Source: Prochlorococcus sp. AG-363-O15
GTDB lineage: Bacteria; Cyanobacteriota; Cyanobacteriia; PCC-6307; Cyanobiaceae
NCBI GenBank assembly: GCA_003278255.1
Contig: QCFZ01000001.1
Coordinates: 1 to 64,000 of the forward strand
Length of the DNA: 64,000 bases
Direction: 5' to 3'
Each line of letters begins with the position of its first letter. Position 1 is the stretch's first letter. The position numbers were made by a program, and so were the translations under genes. Positions 11,010 to 22,077 of the stretch are shown piece by piece. The notes below the pieces were generated by a model. The model did no database searches and had not been told where the DNA came from. It worked only from the letters and a program-made list of their open reading frames with translations.

Positions 11010-12581
11010 ATGCCAGCAATGGGTGCACTTCTTTCCACCACCCAAGTCATAGCAGCTCCTGAAGAGCTGCTCAACCTTTCTCTAAATGCTGGTGCAATTG
11101 CGCCTGAGGGAGTGATTCTTATAGCCATGCTTGGGACCCTAATGGTTGACCTTGCAGGCGAAAAGGCCGCTGCACGCTGGGCTCCTCTTATTTGCTATGC
11201 AGGCTTGGGAACATCGCTATTTCTACTTGCAATGCAATGGAATGGTCCAATAGAACCATCCTTTCTTGGCGCATTCCTCGCCGATAATCTCGCCATTGCT
11301 TTCAGGGCAGTAGTAGCACTATCAACACTCCTATCTCTTTTGATCAGTTGGAGATATGCAGAACAAAGTGGTAGCCCTGTAGGGGAATATGCCGCAATTC
11401 TTCTTGCAGCAACTCTTGGAGCAATGCTCTTATGTGGATCAACTGATTTAGTAAGTGTTTTCATCTCCTTAGAAACCCTTTCTGTTGCCAGCTATTTACT
11501 TTCTGGCTACATGAAAAGAGATGCTCGCAGTTCTGAAGCAGCACTAAAATATTTACTAGTTGGCTCAGCTGCAGCCGCTGTATTCCTTTATGGATCATCT
11601 CTTTTATATGGAATAAGTGGTACTACAAATCTCCAATTAATTGGTGTTGCTCTATTAACAAGTCCAACTCCTTTAGCGGCATTGGCATTGGTCTTTGTAC
11701 TTGCAACTGTTGCATTCAAAATCGCTGCAGTGCCTTTTCATCAGTGGACACCAGATGTTTATGAAGGTTCTCCAACCCCAGTTGTTGCCTTCCTTTCAGT
11801 TGGTTCAAAAGCTGCGGGATTTGCTCTAGCAGTAAGACTTTTAGTGGGATGTTTCAGCGCATTTGACAGTCAATGGAAATTACTTTTTACAGTTTTAGCC
11901 GTTTTAAGCATGACCCTAGGGAACGTTGTAGCCCTAGCTCAAACATCTATGAAACGAATGCTCGCCTATAGCTCAATAGGACAAGCAGGTTTTGTGATGA
12001 TAGGTCTTGTATGTGGAACAGAAGATGGCTTTGCAGCAATGGTCCTTTATATGGCCGCATATCTCTTTATGAATCTTGGTGCTTTTGCTTGCATAATTCT
12101 TTTCTCACTTAGAACTGGCAGTGATCGAATCTCAGACTATGCAGGTCTTTATCAAAAGGATCCTTTGATAACTCTAGGATTAAGTTTGTGCCTTTTATCT
12201 CTTGGGGGAATTCCTCCAATGCTAGGTTTTTTTGGGAAAATTTATTTATTCTTTGCGGGCTGGGCAGACAAACAATATTTACTTGTTGTCGTTGGATTAG
12301 TAACCTCAGTTATATCAATTTACTATTATATATCTGTTATCAAAATGATGGTAGTAAAAGAACCTCAAGAAGCATCAGAGGTGGTCAAATCTTATCCATC
12401 AATTAAATGGGAAACAATCGGGTTACCCCCTTTAAGAGTTGCACTTGTTACATGTGTTGTAGTTACCGCAGTTGGAGGGGTCTTGTCCAACCCTCTATTC
12501 CAATGGGCTAACAGTACAGTCGCTGGAACACCCTTACTTCAGGAAGCAATTGCGATAGGAGCAGGCAAAACACTTGGATAA
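11010..12581 (+). CDS. ndhB: NAD(P)H-quinone oxidoreductase subunit 2
   Basis: Long multi-TM protein; [39 protein letters not shown]. Confidence 0.95.
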   Translation: MPAMGALLSTTQVIAAPEELLNLSLNAGAIAPEGVILIAMLGTLMVDLAGEKAAARWAPLICYAGLGTSLFLLAMQWNGPIEPSFLGAFLADNLAIAFRAVVALSTLLSLLISWRYAEQSGSPVGEYAAILLAATLGAMLLCGSTDLVSVFISLETLSVASYLLSGYMKRDARSSEAALKYLLVGSAAAAVFLYGSSLLYGISGTTNLQLIGVALLTSPTPLAALALVFVLATVAFKIAAVPFHQWTPDVYEGSPTPVVAFLSVGSKAAGFALAVRLLVGCFSAFDSQWKLLFTVLAVLSMTLGNVVALAQTSMKRMLAYSSIGQAGFVMIGLVCGTEDGFAAMVLYMAAYLFMNLGAFACIILFSLRTGSDRISDYAGLYQKDPLITLGLSLCLLSLGGIPPMLGFFGKIYLFFAGWADKQYLLVVVGLVTSVISIYYYISVIKMMVVKEPQEASEVVKSYPSIKWETIGLPPLRVALVTCVVVTAVGGVLSNPLFQWANSTVAGTPLLQEAIAIGAGKTLG

Positions 12582-13290
12582 AAGTCAACCTCTCATAAAT
12601 AAGCCAGTAGCAAAGCTAACTGAAGTTAGTAAACATTATGGTCAAGGTTCATTGATCGTTAAAGCCTTAGATCGATTGAATCTAACAGTTAATCAAGGAG
12701 ATTATTTAGCTGTGATGGGGGCTAGCGGATCTGGAAAGAGTACGGCAATGAATATATTAGGTTGCTTAGATCGACCAACAAAAGGAAGTTATAAACTAAA
12801 TGGAATGTCCGTAGAAGATCTAGATGATGATTCACTCGCCGATCTTAGGAACAAAGCCCTTGGCTTTGTCTTTCAACAATTTCATCTACTTCCAGAAGCA
12901 ACTGCAATAGAAAATGTAATTTTACCTATGATATATGCCTGTGTTGATTCATCAGAAAGAACAAAAAGAGCCCAAAAGGCTCTTATAAGAGTTGGCCTTT
13001 CAGAAAGAATGCATAATCGACCCAATCAACTGTCTGGGGGGCAACAACAGCGTGTAGCAATCGCTAGAGCAATTATAAATCAACCAGCTTTACTTCTTGC
13101 TGATGAGCCTACTGGCGCACTTGATTCAAAGACCACAGAAGATGTACTAGATCTTTTTGACAACCTTCACAATCAAGGTATAACTATTGTACTAGTGACA
13201 CATGAAGATGATGTCGCGGAAAGAGCAAAGAGAATTATACGTTTTAACGATGGTAAAGTAGTTGAAAATATAGAAAGAAATAAATATTAG
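12574..13290 (+). CDS. ABC transporter ATP-binding protein (MacB/LolD/DevA type)
   Basis: GASGSGKST Walker [16 protein letters not shown] signature; [11 protein letters not shown] Walker B. Confidence 0.9.
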   Translation: MDKSQPLINKPVAKLTEVSKHYGQGSLIVKALDRLNLTVNQGDYLAVMGASGSGKSTAMNILGCLDRPTKGSYKLNGMSVEDLDDDSLADLRNKALGFVFQQFHLLPEATAIENVILPMIYACVDSSERTKRAQKALIRVGLSERMHNRPNQLSGGQQQRVAIARAIINQPALLLADEPTGALDSKTTEDVLDLFDNLHNQGITIVLVTHEDDVAERAKRIIRFNDGKVVENIERNKY

Positions 13291-13292
13291 TC

Positions 13293-14054
13293 TTACATCC
13301 AGCGAGTCAATCTTTTTTCAGAAGACCCGTTGCTAACAATTAATCTTCCGTCAAAGTCAAGTCCTTTAATAGACCATTCTTTACCAGTTTGTTTATCTAT
13401 TATTTCCTTAGCCCACATACGAGTTTCCACTTGATCAAGCAAGTGAATTCGATCTTTAACAAGATCCATCGCAATTTCTAACGCTAAAAGAACTTCAGCA
13501 GACCAAAATGCTAAATCACAATTAAAAGAGCCAAGTACCTGACCAAGTGAAATCCCTTGATCAGGTACTTTGTTGGTTACATTCAATCCAACACCAACAC
13601 GAATCAACTTCAAAAGATTACCTCTATTTACCAGAGTAGGCAAAAATCCAGCCAACTTACGCCTATTAACTATTAAATCATTTGGCCACTTAATTTGAAC
13701 ATCTAAACCCTTATTTTCTATTCTTTGACAAAGAGAAACTGCTATAGCCAAACTAAACAATCCAAAAGGTTGATTAAATCCACTGACCGGGATAGCAGCA
13801 CTGGTCCAAACTCCCCCAAGCTTGGATTCCCAAACTCTTCCATATTGACCTCGACCAAAAACCTGCCTTCCAGCAAAAAAAGCCCTTGGCTGGTCATCTT
13901 GAAATGGCTTAGCTTTCAACCAATCAGACAATTCTTTTTCAGTACTTGCACAAACAGGTTTCCAACGCATTAACCATGGTTTTCTTCCTGTTGAATTTAG
14001 TCGCCATTGATGTGCAACTTGAGCCGCTCCTCTCCATGATTTAGCTCTGTGCAT
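13293..14054 (-). CDS. birA: Biotin-[acetyl-CoA-carboxylase] ligase
   Basis: FGRGQYGRVWES, IKWPNDLIVNRRKLAGFLPT, VGVGLNV. Confidence 0.85.
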   Translation of the reverse strand: MHRAKSWRGAAQVAHQWRLNSTGRKPWLMRWKPVCASTEKELSDWLKAKPFQDDQPRAFFAGRQVFGRGQYGRVWESKLGGVWTSAAIPVSGFNQPFGLFSLAIAVSLCQRIENKGLDVQIKWPNDLIVNRRKLAGFLPTLVNRGNLLKLIRVGVGLNVTNKVPDQGISLGQVLGSFNCDLAFWSAEVLLALEIAMDLVKDRIHLLDQVETRMWAKEIIDKQTGKEWSIKGLDFDGRLIVSNGSSEKRLTRWM

Positions 14055-15237
14055 TCCACCAGGGTCTAATGCGGAAGATTGCTTCTTCCAATTCTTCTAC
14101 AGGACGAACCAAAGCAAGTCGAAGCCAATCAGACCCTCCTAAACCAAAACCCGATCCTGGTGTTAATGCAACTCCTGTTTCAGCAAGGAGTTCGGCAGCA
14201 AAAAACTCATCATTCCAATCACGATTTATTGCCCAAGCAGGCATTGGCATCCAAAGGTATAAAGCCATTGATGGAACAGGGATATCCCAACCAAGATCTT
14301 TAAGCGACTCTAAAACTTTATCCCTACGTTCTTTATAGTTTACTAGAAGATATTTTGGCCATTGTTCATATTTTGATAAAGCCACTATTGCTCCTGATTG
14401 CAAAGCCAAGGTTTGGTTGAAATCTACAATATCTTTAATGCTTTTCAACGCTGTAACTAAAGGTTCGGCACCAATCGCAAAGGCCAACCTAAATCCACCC
14501 ATACTCCAACCTTTTGAGAAAGAAAAAAACTCAATCCCCCATTCACGCCATCCAGGAGATCTCAACAAACTAGGTGCCTGATGATCAATTGCCAAGTCCA
14601 AGTAAGGATTATCATGAGCAATAACTATCTCATGTCTCCTCCCTAAGTTCATAGCCTCATCTAACCATTCTTGTTCACCAACTTGAGCTGTCGGATTATG
14701 CGGAAAACCAAAAGTTATCATTTTCAACTTATCTAAATTAGCAATAGATAGCGAATTAAAGTCTGGTTTCCAATTATCAGAACTTTCAAGAAGAAGTCTT
14801 TGTATTTTAGCGTCTGCAAGTATCAAGCCTCCTTTATGAGAAGGATATGAAGGATCAAGAATTAGGCCAAGTTCTCCAGGATTCATTACTGCAAGGGGCA
14901 AATGAGCAGTTCCTTCCTGGGAACCAACAAGTAATAAAACTTCCTTTTCAGGGTCAACACTTTCCCCCAATCGCCTCTTGCACCATGAAGCAACCTCCTC
15001 TCTAAATGGTCTAGTTGCAGCATGAAGACAATAAGAAGAGCTTTCAGGTAAAAACAATGCCTTAGATATTTCCTGGACAACATCATCTGGAGGAAGCAAG
15101 TCTGATGACCCCAGAGATAAGTCGATAAGATCTGGGAGATGATTCTTATTACTTTGAATTCTATATTTTTGTTTTCGAATATCATTCCTAGCAAAAACAC
15201 CTGTACCCAAACGATCAAGGCGCGTTGAAAATGGCAT
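14041..15237 (-). CDS. Class I/II PLP-dependent aminotransferase
   Basis: ITFGFPHNPTAQ, FSFSKGWSMGGFRLAFAIG (PLP lysine region). Confidence 0.88.
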   Translation of the reverse strand: MPFSTRLDRLGTGVFARNDIRKQKYRIQSNKNHLPDLIDLSLGSSDLLPPDDVVQEISKALFLPESSSYCLHAATRPFREEVASWCKRRLGESVDPEKEVLLLVGSQEGTAHLPLAVMNPGELGLILDPSYPSHKGGLILADAKIQRLLLESSDNWKPDFNSLSIANLDKLKMITFGFPHNPTAQVGEQEWLDEAMNLGRRHEIVIAHDNPYLDLAIDHQAPSLLRSPGWREWGIEFFSFSKGWSMGGFRLAFAIGAEPLVTALKSIKDIVDFNQTLALQSGAIVALSKYEQWPKYLLVNYKERRDKVLESLKDLGWDIPVPSMALYLWMPMPAWAINRDWNDEFFAAELLAETGVALTPGSGFGLGGSDWLRLALVRPVEELEEAIFRIRPWWNAQS

Positions 15238-15372
15238 AAAGCTGCACCTCAGAGCCGAATTTTTATCTGGAAACTATACATATATTATTTTAATATAAAC
15301 ATCAAACAAATAGGGCTTTATATCTACTAAATAATTGGTCATTATTAGAAATCTCGCAGGACCTATTAAATC

Positions 15373-16179
15373 TCAAAGCTTATCTATAGATTTCTTAAGT
15401 TCTTCCAACTCAGCATCAACTTCAGAAACATTTACCTTCTGAACACTTTCCTCATTTGTAATTTCTCTTTCTAATTGAGACGAAATCTGATTAGCTTCCG
15501 GAAGAGCAACATTCTCAGCTCCACCTTGAAGTCTCTTTCTCAATGCACTTAACTCATCATCTAAATCATCATTTCCTTCTAAAGCTGCGAATTGACTCTC
15601 TAAATCTGCTCCCGCAAGTTCAGCTGCAGCTTGACTAGAAGCTTCCAGCGCTTGAACTTTATCTTCCATGCGTTCAAAGGCTGCCATTGCACTATTTGTA
15701 CCTATATTCCCGACGGCACTTTGAAGTTGCTGTTGTGCTTGAGCAGCTTGCGCCCGAGCTTTAAGCATGTCCTTCTTGGTTTTAGCCTCAGCTATTTTTC
15801 CTTCTAAAGCGACCAAACTTCTCTTAAGCATTTCAACTTGACCTTCTTGAGCTTGAAGCTGATTATTTAATGAAGTTGAAGAGTCTTGAAAAGCTTTTCT
15901 TCTAGAAAGTGCTTCCCTTGCAAGATCTTCTTCGCCTTTCTGAAGAGCAAGCTCTGCTCTTTCATACCAAGTTTGAATTTGCCCCTCAGATTGCTTAGCT
16001 TGATTAAGAAGTCTTTTCTGACTTGATATCGCCATAGCAACTGCCTGACGAAGCTTAACTAGATCAGCCTGCATATCAGCTACAGACTGATCCAAAATCT
16101 TCACAGGATCCTCAGCTTTGCTGACTAGATCATTGAGGTTTGCCCGCAATAAACGACTCAATCTGTCAAAGAAACCCAT
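15373..16179 (-). CDS. PspA/IM30 family protein (Vipp1-like)
   Basis: MGFFDRLSRLLRANLNDLVSKAEDPVKILDQSVADMQADL and long coiled coil. Confidence 0.9.
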   Translation of the reverse strand: MGFFDRLSRLLRANLNDLVSKAEDPVKILDQSVADMQADLVKLRQAVAMAISSQKRLLNQAKQSEGQIQTWYERAELALQKGEEDLAREALSRRKAFQDSSTSLNNQLQAQEGQVEMLKRSLVALEGKIAEAKTKKDMLKARAQAAQAQQQLQSAVGNIGTNSAMAAFERMEDKVQALEASSQAAAELAGADLESQFAALEGNDDLDDELSALRKRLQGGAENVALPEANQISSQLEREITNEESVQKVNVSEVDAELEELKKSIDKL

Positions 16180-16244
16180 GGGGGCAATTATTCAAGCCTT
16201 CAATGAGGGTAGCGAGCCCAACCAAAAACTCCAATTAAAATGTT

Positions 16245-16781
16245 GTGATGGAATTTGCTCCTAAAAATCAACGCAAGAAATTTGGAAAAGGAGAAATCCT
16301 CCAACAAGCTCCTCTTCAACCTGTAACTGCTTTATCTAGCTGTCTAGAGAGAATGCAACACTCATGGAAAAGAGACTTAGTTGGAATTTGGCGTGATTGG
16401 GAGAAACTTGTTGGCCCTCAATTAGCCAACAATTCAAGACCTCTAACAATCCGTCAGGAAATTCTTTCTATTGGAGCGACTCACCCTCAGTGGCGACAAG
16501 CACTTCTTTATAACCGACCACAACTATTAGCAAGAATCAAGGCTGCAGGCTATGCAATACGTGACCTAAGAATCAAGCAATACCACCCTTACAAAATCCA
16601 AGAGAAAGAAAATGAGAGTAGTATTTGGGCAAGACATCCAAGCAGAATTGATGTACATGGAATGGCTATTTGCGAATATTGCCTAAGCCCAGCCCCAGCT
16701 GGTGAAATGGGTCTTTGGGGAAAATGTAGCTTCTGTAGACGGAAGCAATTTGCCTTAAAAAGTGAAGCCACAGAATTGTAA
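16245..16781 (+). CDS. DUF721 (DciA-like) protein with C-terminal CxxC...CxxC zinc-ribbon-like motif
   Basis: WEKLVGPQLANNSRPLTIRQEILSIGATHPQWRQALLYNRPQLLARI; CEYCLSPAPAGEMGLWGKCSFC. Confidence 0.75.
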   Translation: MMEFAPKNQRKKFGKGEILQQAPLQPVTALSSCLERMQHSWKRDLVGIWRDWEKLVGPQLANNSRPLTIRQEILSIGATHPQWRQALLYNRPQLLARIKAAGYAIRDLRIKQYHPYKIQEKENESSIWARHPSRIDVHGMAICEYCLSPAPAGEMGLWGKCSFCRRKQFALKSEATEL

Positions 16782-16836
16782 TCTGTTGACAAGTATATAT
16801 ATGCAGTTTTATTACTAGATTAAAACAAATCAAATT

Positions 16837-18669
16837 TTAAAATCTTTCAGATCTAGGCATTCGCCAATCAGGAGTCACACCATTTTTTAATAATTTATTA
16901 GCCCTTACTTCCAGCTCCAATCTATCTATACGTAAAACAATATAAACTCCAAATCTACCTAATATTGAATATTTCAAATGCTTCCAATGTGGCCTTTTGA
17001 TAGTATTTTTATCAATTAAAATTAAAGCAGAAGGAGAACCTTCTGTCCCATAAATTGGCCTTCCCATCCAACCTCTTCTTTCTTCTAATAATAATCTTTG
17101 CGAAACATTTACTAATGCCCCTGCAGATCGACCCTCATAAACTACAACTTGTTTTGTGTAAAAATGTAGAGAAGGTTTTGCAGCTCCAACCATTACTAAT
17201 GGCTCAAATTTATTTTGAGATTCAACCATCAAATCAGCTGCCTGTCTCAATGGCAATTGTCGCAAATTATCTGCCAAATTCCATATTGGCAGAAGAACAA
17301 ATGAATGAATGAATATCAATGGTATTTGCATCGGCAGAAGACTCCAAGGTCTTGCCCTAAATAATATTAAACAACCTACTAATACATTGAGGCTTAAATA
17401 AAATGCGGCTCTTAATGCAAGATTGGTCCCAAGCAAATCATCTGCAAGAGAAGGCATTTCAGGATCATTAATGCTAGGAATCCATAAATGAGCAAAACAT
17501 AGAATTAAGGATAAAATTAAAACTATAACAACAGTTCCAATCCAAGCAAAGTTAAATTGAAATGAATTTTTCTTTAGACGACTTGAGGTTAATCCAATCA
17601 GAATAGAAGCTGCAGGAGTAGCAGGCAGCCAATAACTAGGAAGTTTTGTAGCGGCAAACGTAAATAATAGAAAAACAGCAAAAAGCCAACAAAAAGCAAA
17701 CCCATCAAGCGATTGATCAGGATCTTTGCTTGCAGAGGATAAACCTTTAAAATAAGACTTGCAAATATTAATTATGCCAAGGATTAAAAATGAAGTAAAG
17801 GGCAATGATGCTACTAAAAACATCATTGCAAAAAACCAAAAAGGCTGAGAGTGGCTATTGACTACTGAAGTAAGTCTTTGGAAGTTATGATAGCCAAAGA
17901 AACTATTCCAAAATGGTTTGCCCTCTACCAAAAGTTCTGCCAAATACCAAGGAAGACATATAAATAAAGTTACTATTAACCCATAAAGTGGTCGAATCCT
18001 GGCCCATAATCTAACAAAGTCTTTTTGATACATACCAAACAAACAAAGTGTTATAGCCATCAAAACCAATGCAACCGGCCCTTTAGTTAAAACCGCTAAT
18101 CCTAATAAAAGCCAAGCAATCCACCAAGATTGATTTATTGGATTCGCATATCTTCTCCATTGATATAGAAAACTCAATCCCAAAGTTGAGCATAAAAGAG
18201 CATCACTTACAGCAATTCGACTCCATATAGTGACCAAAGGAGAAAGAACAAATGCTAAAGATGTAACAACAGCGGTTCGTCGAGGATAACAATCTCCTTT
18301 TTGGGGGCAGATCATTAATGTTTGTCCTATTACAAGCATTATCAAAACAGTTGCCAAAGCTGAAGGAAGCCTTGCTGCCCAAGTACCTAATTGATCCCAT
18401 TCATTCTGTCCAGGCAATGAATACCCCAAACCCATAAGCCAATAGATAAGAGGAGGCTTGTCATAACGAGGAAGGCCATTAACCCTTGGGGTAAGCCAAT
18501 CCCCAGTTTCACTCATTGCTCGACTAGCTGCAGCAAATAATGGTGGTGTTTCATCAACAAGACCTGTGTCACCTAATTGATAAACACAAAGAAAGATTCC
18601 CAGACAAAATATCAAAAGAAGACCTCTAGTCCTTTGACGATTTAACAAAATCGGTGTTGATTTATTCAT
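16837..18669 (-). CDS. ArnT/PMT-type (GT39-like) glycosyltransferase; start MNKSTPILL preferred
   Basis: LVDETPPLFAAASRAMSETGDWLTPRVNGLPRYDKPPLIYWLMGLGYS; multi-TM. Confidence 0.85.
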   Translation of the reverse strand: MNKSTPILLNRQRTRGLLLIFCLGIFLCVYQLGDTGLVDETPPLFAAASRAMSETGDWLTPRVNGLPRYDKPPLIYWLMGLGYSLPGQNEWDQLGTWAARLPSALATVLIMLVIGQTLMICPQKGDCYPRRTAVVTSLAFVLSPLVTIWSRIAVSDALLCSTLGLSFLYQWRRYANPINQSWWIAWLLLGLAVLTKGPVALVLMAITLCLFGMYQKDFVRLWARIRPLYGLIVTLFICLPWYLAELLVEGKPFWNSFFGYHNFQRLTSVVNSHSQPFWFFAMMFLVASLPFTSFLILGIINICKSYFKGLSSASKDPDQSLDGFAFCWLFAVFLLFTFAATKLPSYWLPATPAASILIGLTSSRLKKNSFQFNFAWIGTVVIVLILSLILCFAHLWIPSINDPEMPSLADDLLGTNLALRAAFYLSLNVLVGCLILFRARPWSLLPMQIPLIFIHSFVLLPIWNLADNLRQLPLRQAADLMVESQNKFEPLVMVGAAKPSLHFYTKQVVVYEGRSAGALVNVSQRLLLEERRGWMGRPIYGTEGSPSALILIDKNTIKRPHWKHLKYSILGRFGVYIVLRIDRLELEVRANKLLKNGVTPDWRMPRSERF

Positions 18670-19756
18670 CTCTATTATTAATATTTTTAATAATCCAAGA
18701 CTCAACACGCTTAGCAAATGCTTCCTTTGAGGCAAATCTCTCCACCCATTTCCGGCAAGCACTTCTATTTATTTCTTCCACTCGAGAAACAGCAGAAGTC
18801 ATAGCGCGAATATCATCAGGAGGAACCAACCAACCTGTCACACCAGAGGTAATTAATTCACCTGGTCCCCCTCTATCATATGCAATTACAGGTACACCAC
18901 AAGCCATAGCTTCAACTACAACATTTCCATACGCTTCATTCCATTTTGGTGTATTAAGTAACACTCGACAGGATCCCAATTGCTTCTGTAACTCTGAAGT
19001 AATTAAAAATCCACGCCAATCAATTGTTCCTTGTGGGGCAGAGTTCTCTATTGCAGATGCATAATCAGAATCTTCAATCAATCCCCAAACAACCAAACGA
19101 TCCTCCAAAGCAGCTGCAACTGCAACCGCATCCTCTAATCCTTTCTCAGGAGCAATTCTGCCAGCCCAGCCAATCGGTCCTTCTTCTTTTAGTTGTACTT
19201 GATAAAGTCCTAAATCAAAGCCATTCCCTACAACAATTGGATCACTATTTAACGAATAATCTTGAGCCTGTCGCTGAGTATGAAATGCAAATCTAGAAGG
19301 ATTTAAACAAGCTACCTCGCTAATCAAACTTGTCATTGTATGAGAGACATGACCCATACTGATCAAATGAAAAAGATCAACCTGCACATGTTGAGTCAGC
19401 CAAATTGGTAACCAGTCATAACTAAAATTAAGTACTGCATCAGCAGTCTTTCCTAATTCAAGAGCTTCGTCCCACAAACGTGGCAAAACACCTTTATTGG
19501 GAATAATTACTGGGGCATCTACTAATTGATGCTGCCAACTGGGTTGATCAATACCTTTAATTGTCTTGATTTCAGCTTGAGCGCAACCTGTTGGCAGATC
19601 CGATCCATCCGGTGCAACAACAATTACTTTATGGCCTAAATCCAAAAGTCCCTTTATGAGCGAACTTAAAGTCAGTTCAACTCCCCCTCCCGCTCCACTA
19701 CCTAGATGTCCTATAGGTGTACTAACTAAAACCAGTTCTAATTGTGAATTAGTCAT
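18662..19756 (-). CDS. Glycosyltransferase group 1 (GT4-like)
   Basis: GAGGGVELTLSSLIKGLLDLGHKV; EAYGNVVVEAMACGVPVIAYDRGGPGELI. Confidence 0.88.
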   Translation of the reverse strand: MTNSQLELVLVSTPIGHLGSGAGGGVELTLSSLIKGLLDLGHKVIVVAPDGSDLPTGCAQAEIKTIKGIDQPSWQHQLVDAPVIIPNKGVLPRLWDEALELGKTADAVLNFSYDWLPIWLTQHVQVDLFHLISMGHVSHTMTSLISEVACLNPSRFAFHTQRQAQDYSLNSDPIVVGNGFDLGLYQVQLKEEGPIGWAGRIAPEKGLEDAVAVAAALEDRLVVWGLIEDSDYASAIENSAPQGTIDWRGFLITSELQKQLGSCRVLLNTPKWNEAYGNVVVEAMACGVPVIAYDRGGPGELITSGVTGWLVPPDDIRAMTSAVSRVEEINRSACRKWVERFASKEAFAKRVESWIIKNINNRDE

Positions 19757-20715
19757 AGATCTGTTTCCTCTGACAATTCGTTGGTTGAACTATCAATAGG
19801 CATCCACAAACGACTACGTTGACTAACTAAAAAAACTGATATCAATACAAGAATTACTCCTATCCATTGCAATTGAGCAAGTCTTTCACCTAGCCACAAA
19901 CCTCCAGTAGCCAAAGCAAAGACTGGAGTTAAAAAAGCCAAAGTACTAAAACTTGTTATTTCTTCCCGATTAGCAAACCAAAAAAACAACCCATAAGCTA
20001 GCGCACTTCCAAAAAGGCTTGCATATGCCATTAAGCCCCATTCGTAAGGATTCCATTGGGGTATTAAAGACCAATTTTGATCAAACACATGCCAAATAAG
20101 TAATGGAATACTTCCAATCAACATGTGCCAACCAGTCACCGCAACAGGATCGCTTTCTTTGCAAGCAAAACGAATAAGAACAGTTCCTAAAGCCATTGCC
20201 AAAGCAGCAGCCAACATCCAAAGCTCTCCATGATTCCAAAGAAAATCAATAGAAGGGGATTCACCAAGCAATAGCCAATGGTTCAACAACTCAGGAGGCG
20301 ACCCTAAGCAAATAATTCCTACCAACCCAAGCATCAAACCAATCCAACCAATTGGGTTAATTTCATTTCCAAAAAGAGTTCTGGCCAAAAGAGCAACTAT
20401 TAATGGCTGAGAGTCAATAAGAACCGAACCAAGTCCCGCTCCGGTTTCCACTAGACCCTTTGCAAGAAACATTTGAAAAAGACTTGCATCAATTGCTGTA
20501 AAAACAAAAAACCAAACCAAATCACCAGATGCAATAAACAAACTTCTCCCCAGCAATGGCACAGCAATTAACAATGCCAATCCCGCTGGAAAAAGCCGCA
20601 AGCAAGCAACTAGCAAAGGCCCCCCAGAGGTCACTAACGGTGCCATCGCTGCCATTGCTGTGCCCCACAAAGCAAATGGCAAAACCATTAGGAACCATTG
20701 CCGAAGTGAAATCAT
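19753..20715 (-). CDS. EamA/DMT-family transporter; start MISLRQWF preferred
   Basis: Ten-TM pattern; GERLAQLQWIGVILVLISVFLV; ASLFGSALAYGLFFWF. Confidence 0.82.
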   Translation of the reverse strand: MISLRQWFLMVLPFALWGTAMAAMAPLVTSGGPLLVACLRLFPAGLALLIAVPLLGRSLFIASGDLVWFFVFTAIDASLFQMFLAKGLVETGAGLGSVLIDSQPLIVALLARTLFGNEINPIGWIGLMLGLVGIICLGSPPELLNHWLLLGESPSIDFLWNHGELWMLAAALAMALGTVLIRFACKESDPVAVTGWHMLIGSIPLLIWHVFDQNWSLIPQWNPYEWGLMAYASLFGSALAYGLFFWFANREEITSFSTLAFLTPVFALATGGLWLGERLAQLQWIGVILVLISVFLVSQRSRLWMPIDSSTNELSEETDL

Positions 20716-20768
20716 GAGGTCATTTAGCGGTCTCCTTTTTAAGATTCGGAGATATTCGCAAAAAAGGA

Positions 20769-21581
20769 ATGATCTGGCCCTTGCGCCGCAAGTCTCGAAG
20801 ACGGATGGCAAGAATCAACATTGAGGGGCCAATTACTGGAACCACAAGGAAGATTGTGCTCAAAGCTCTCAAACAGGTTGAGGAGAGAGAGTTCCCTGCC
20901 CTATTACTTCGCATAGACAGTCCTGGTGGAACAGTTGGTGACAGCCAAGAAATTCATAGCGCAGTTTTGAGACTGCGCGAAAAGGGATGTCGAGTAGTCG
21001 CAAGCTTCGGGAATGTTTCTGCATCAGGAGGTATTTATTTGGGTGTTGCTGCTGAAAAAATAGTCGCAAACCCTGGATCCATAACTGGATCTATTGGAGT
21101 GATACTCCGTGGAAACAACCTTTCCAAATTGCTTGAAAGGATAGGGATCCAGTTTGAAACTGTAAAAAGTGGCCCTTATAAAGATATCCTTTCTCCTGAC
21201 CGTTCTCTAACTAAAGAAGAAAGAGATTTACTTCAAGCTCTCATAAATAGTAGTTATGAACAATTTGTAACGGCTGTCTCTGAAGGGCGGCAATTAAGTA
21301 TTGAAGAAGTAAAAAGTTTTGCAGACGGGAGGGTTTTTACAGGGGCGCAAGCCAAAGAAATTGGATTAGTTGATGAACTAGGTGATGAAGAAGATGCAAG
21401 GCGATTGGCAGCAAAATTGGCAGACTTAGATGAAAGCAAAGCTCAACTAGTGACTCTGGGTCGCCAAAAGAAAAAACTATTGGGATTTCTCCCAGGAGGC
21501 AAAATTCTTTCTTCTCTCATAGATTTTGTTGATCTAGAACTGGCCAACCAAGCACAAATCCTTTGGCTCTTCAGGCCTTAA
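20769..21581 (+). CDS. sppA: Signal peptide peptidase SppA-type serine protease
   Basis: LLLRIDSPGGTVGDSQEI, VSASGGIYLGVAAEKIVANPGSITGSIGVI. Confidence 0.9.
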   Translation: MIWPLRRKSRRRMARINIEGPITGTTRKIVLKALKQVEEREFPALLLRIDSPGGTVGDSQEIHSAVLRLREKGCRVVASFGNVSASGGIYLGVAAEKIVANPGSITGSIGVILRGNNLSKLLERIGIQFETVKSGPYKDILSPDRSLTKEERDLLQALINSSYEQFVTAVSEGRQLSIEEVKSFADGRVFTGAQAKEIGLVDELGDEEDARRLAAKLADLDESKAQLVTLGRQKKKLLGFLPGGKILSSLIDFVDLELANQAQILWLFRP

Positions 21582-21584
21582 GAA

Positions 21585-21974
21585 ATGGCCTTTCAAAACA
21601 AAAACTTCAAGTTGCAAGGTTTAAGAGGAGCAACCACCAGTGCAGAAAATTCGGTTAAAGCTATAGAGGCCGCAGTCACTGAACTCGTCTCAGAGTTGGT
21701 TAATCGAAATAATCTTCAGCCTGAGCAAATTATTTCAATTACTTTTTCTGTGACAAATGATCTAAACGCATGTTTTCCTGCAGCCATAGCAAGAAAACAT
21801 GGAGGTTGGAGCGAGGTGGCTTTGCTTGACTGTCAACAAATGACTGTAATAGGAGACTTAAAACATTGCATTCGCATACTTGCTCATGTTTGGCTCCCTA
21901 ATGATCAAATACCTCAGCATCCCTATCTAGGAGAAGCAAAATTGCTTCGTCCTGATAGATCAACAAAAAACTGA
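21585..21974 (+). CDS. aroH: Chorismate mutase, AroH type
   Basis: LRGATTSAENSVKAIEAAVTELV ... IISITFSVTNDLNACFPA. Confidence 0.9.
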   Translation: MAFQNKNFKLQGLRGATTSAENSVKAIEAAVTELVSELVNRNNLQPEQIISITFSVTNDLNACFPAAIARKHGGWSEVALLDCQQMTVIGDLKHCIRILAHVWLPNDQIPQHPYLGEAKLLRPDRSTKN

Positions 21975-22077
21975 CACCTCTATCTCCGGCCCAAGTCTCA
22001 TCCTTAAGTCCACAAAGAGAAGGAAAATCATCACAATTTCAGATTCATAGTCACTTCCACCTCATCCTTGGTTAAAA

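Noticed and set aside
16787-16805. TTGACA...TATATAT as a sigma-70 promoter
   Set aside because: Spacing between the two boxes is far too short, and it lies between convergent genes.
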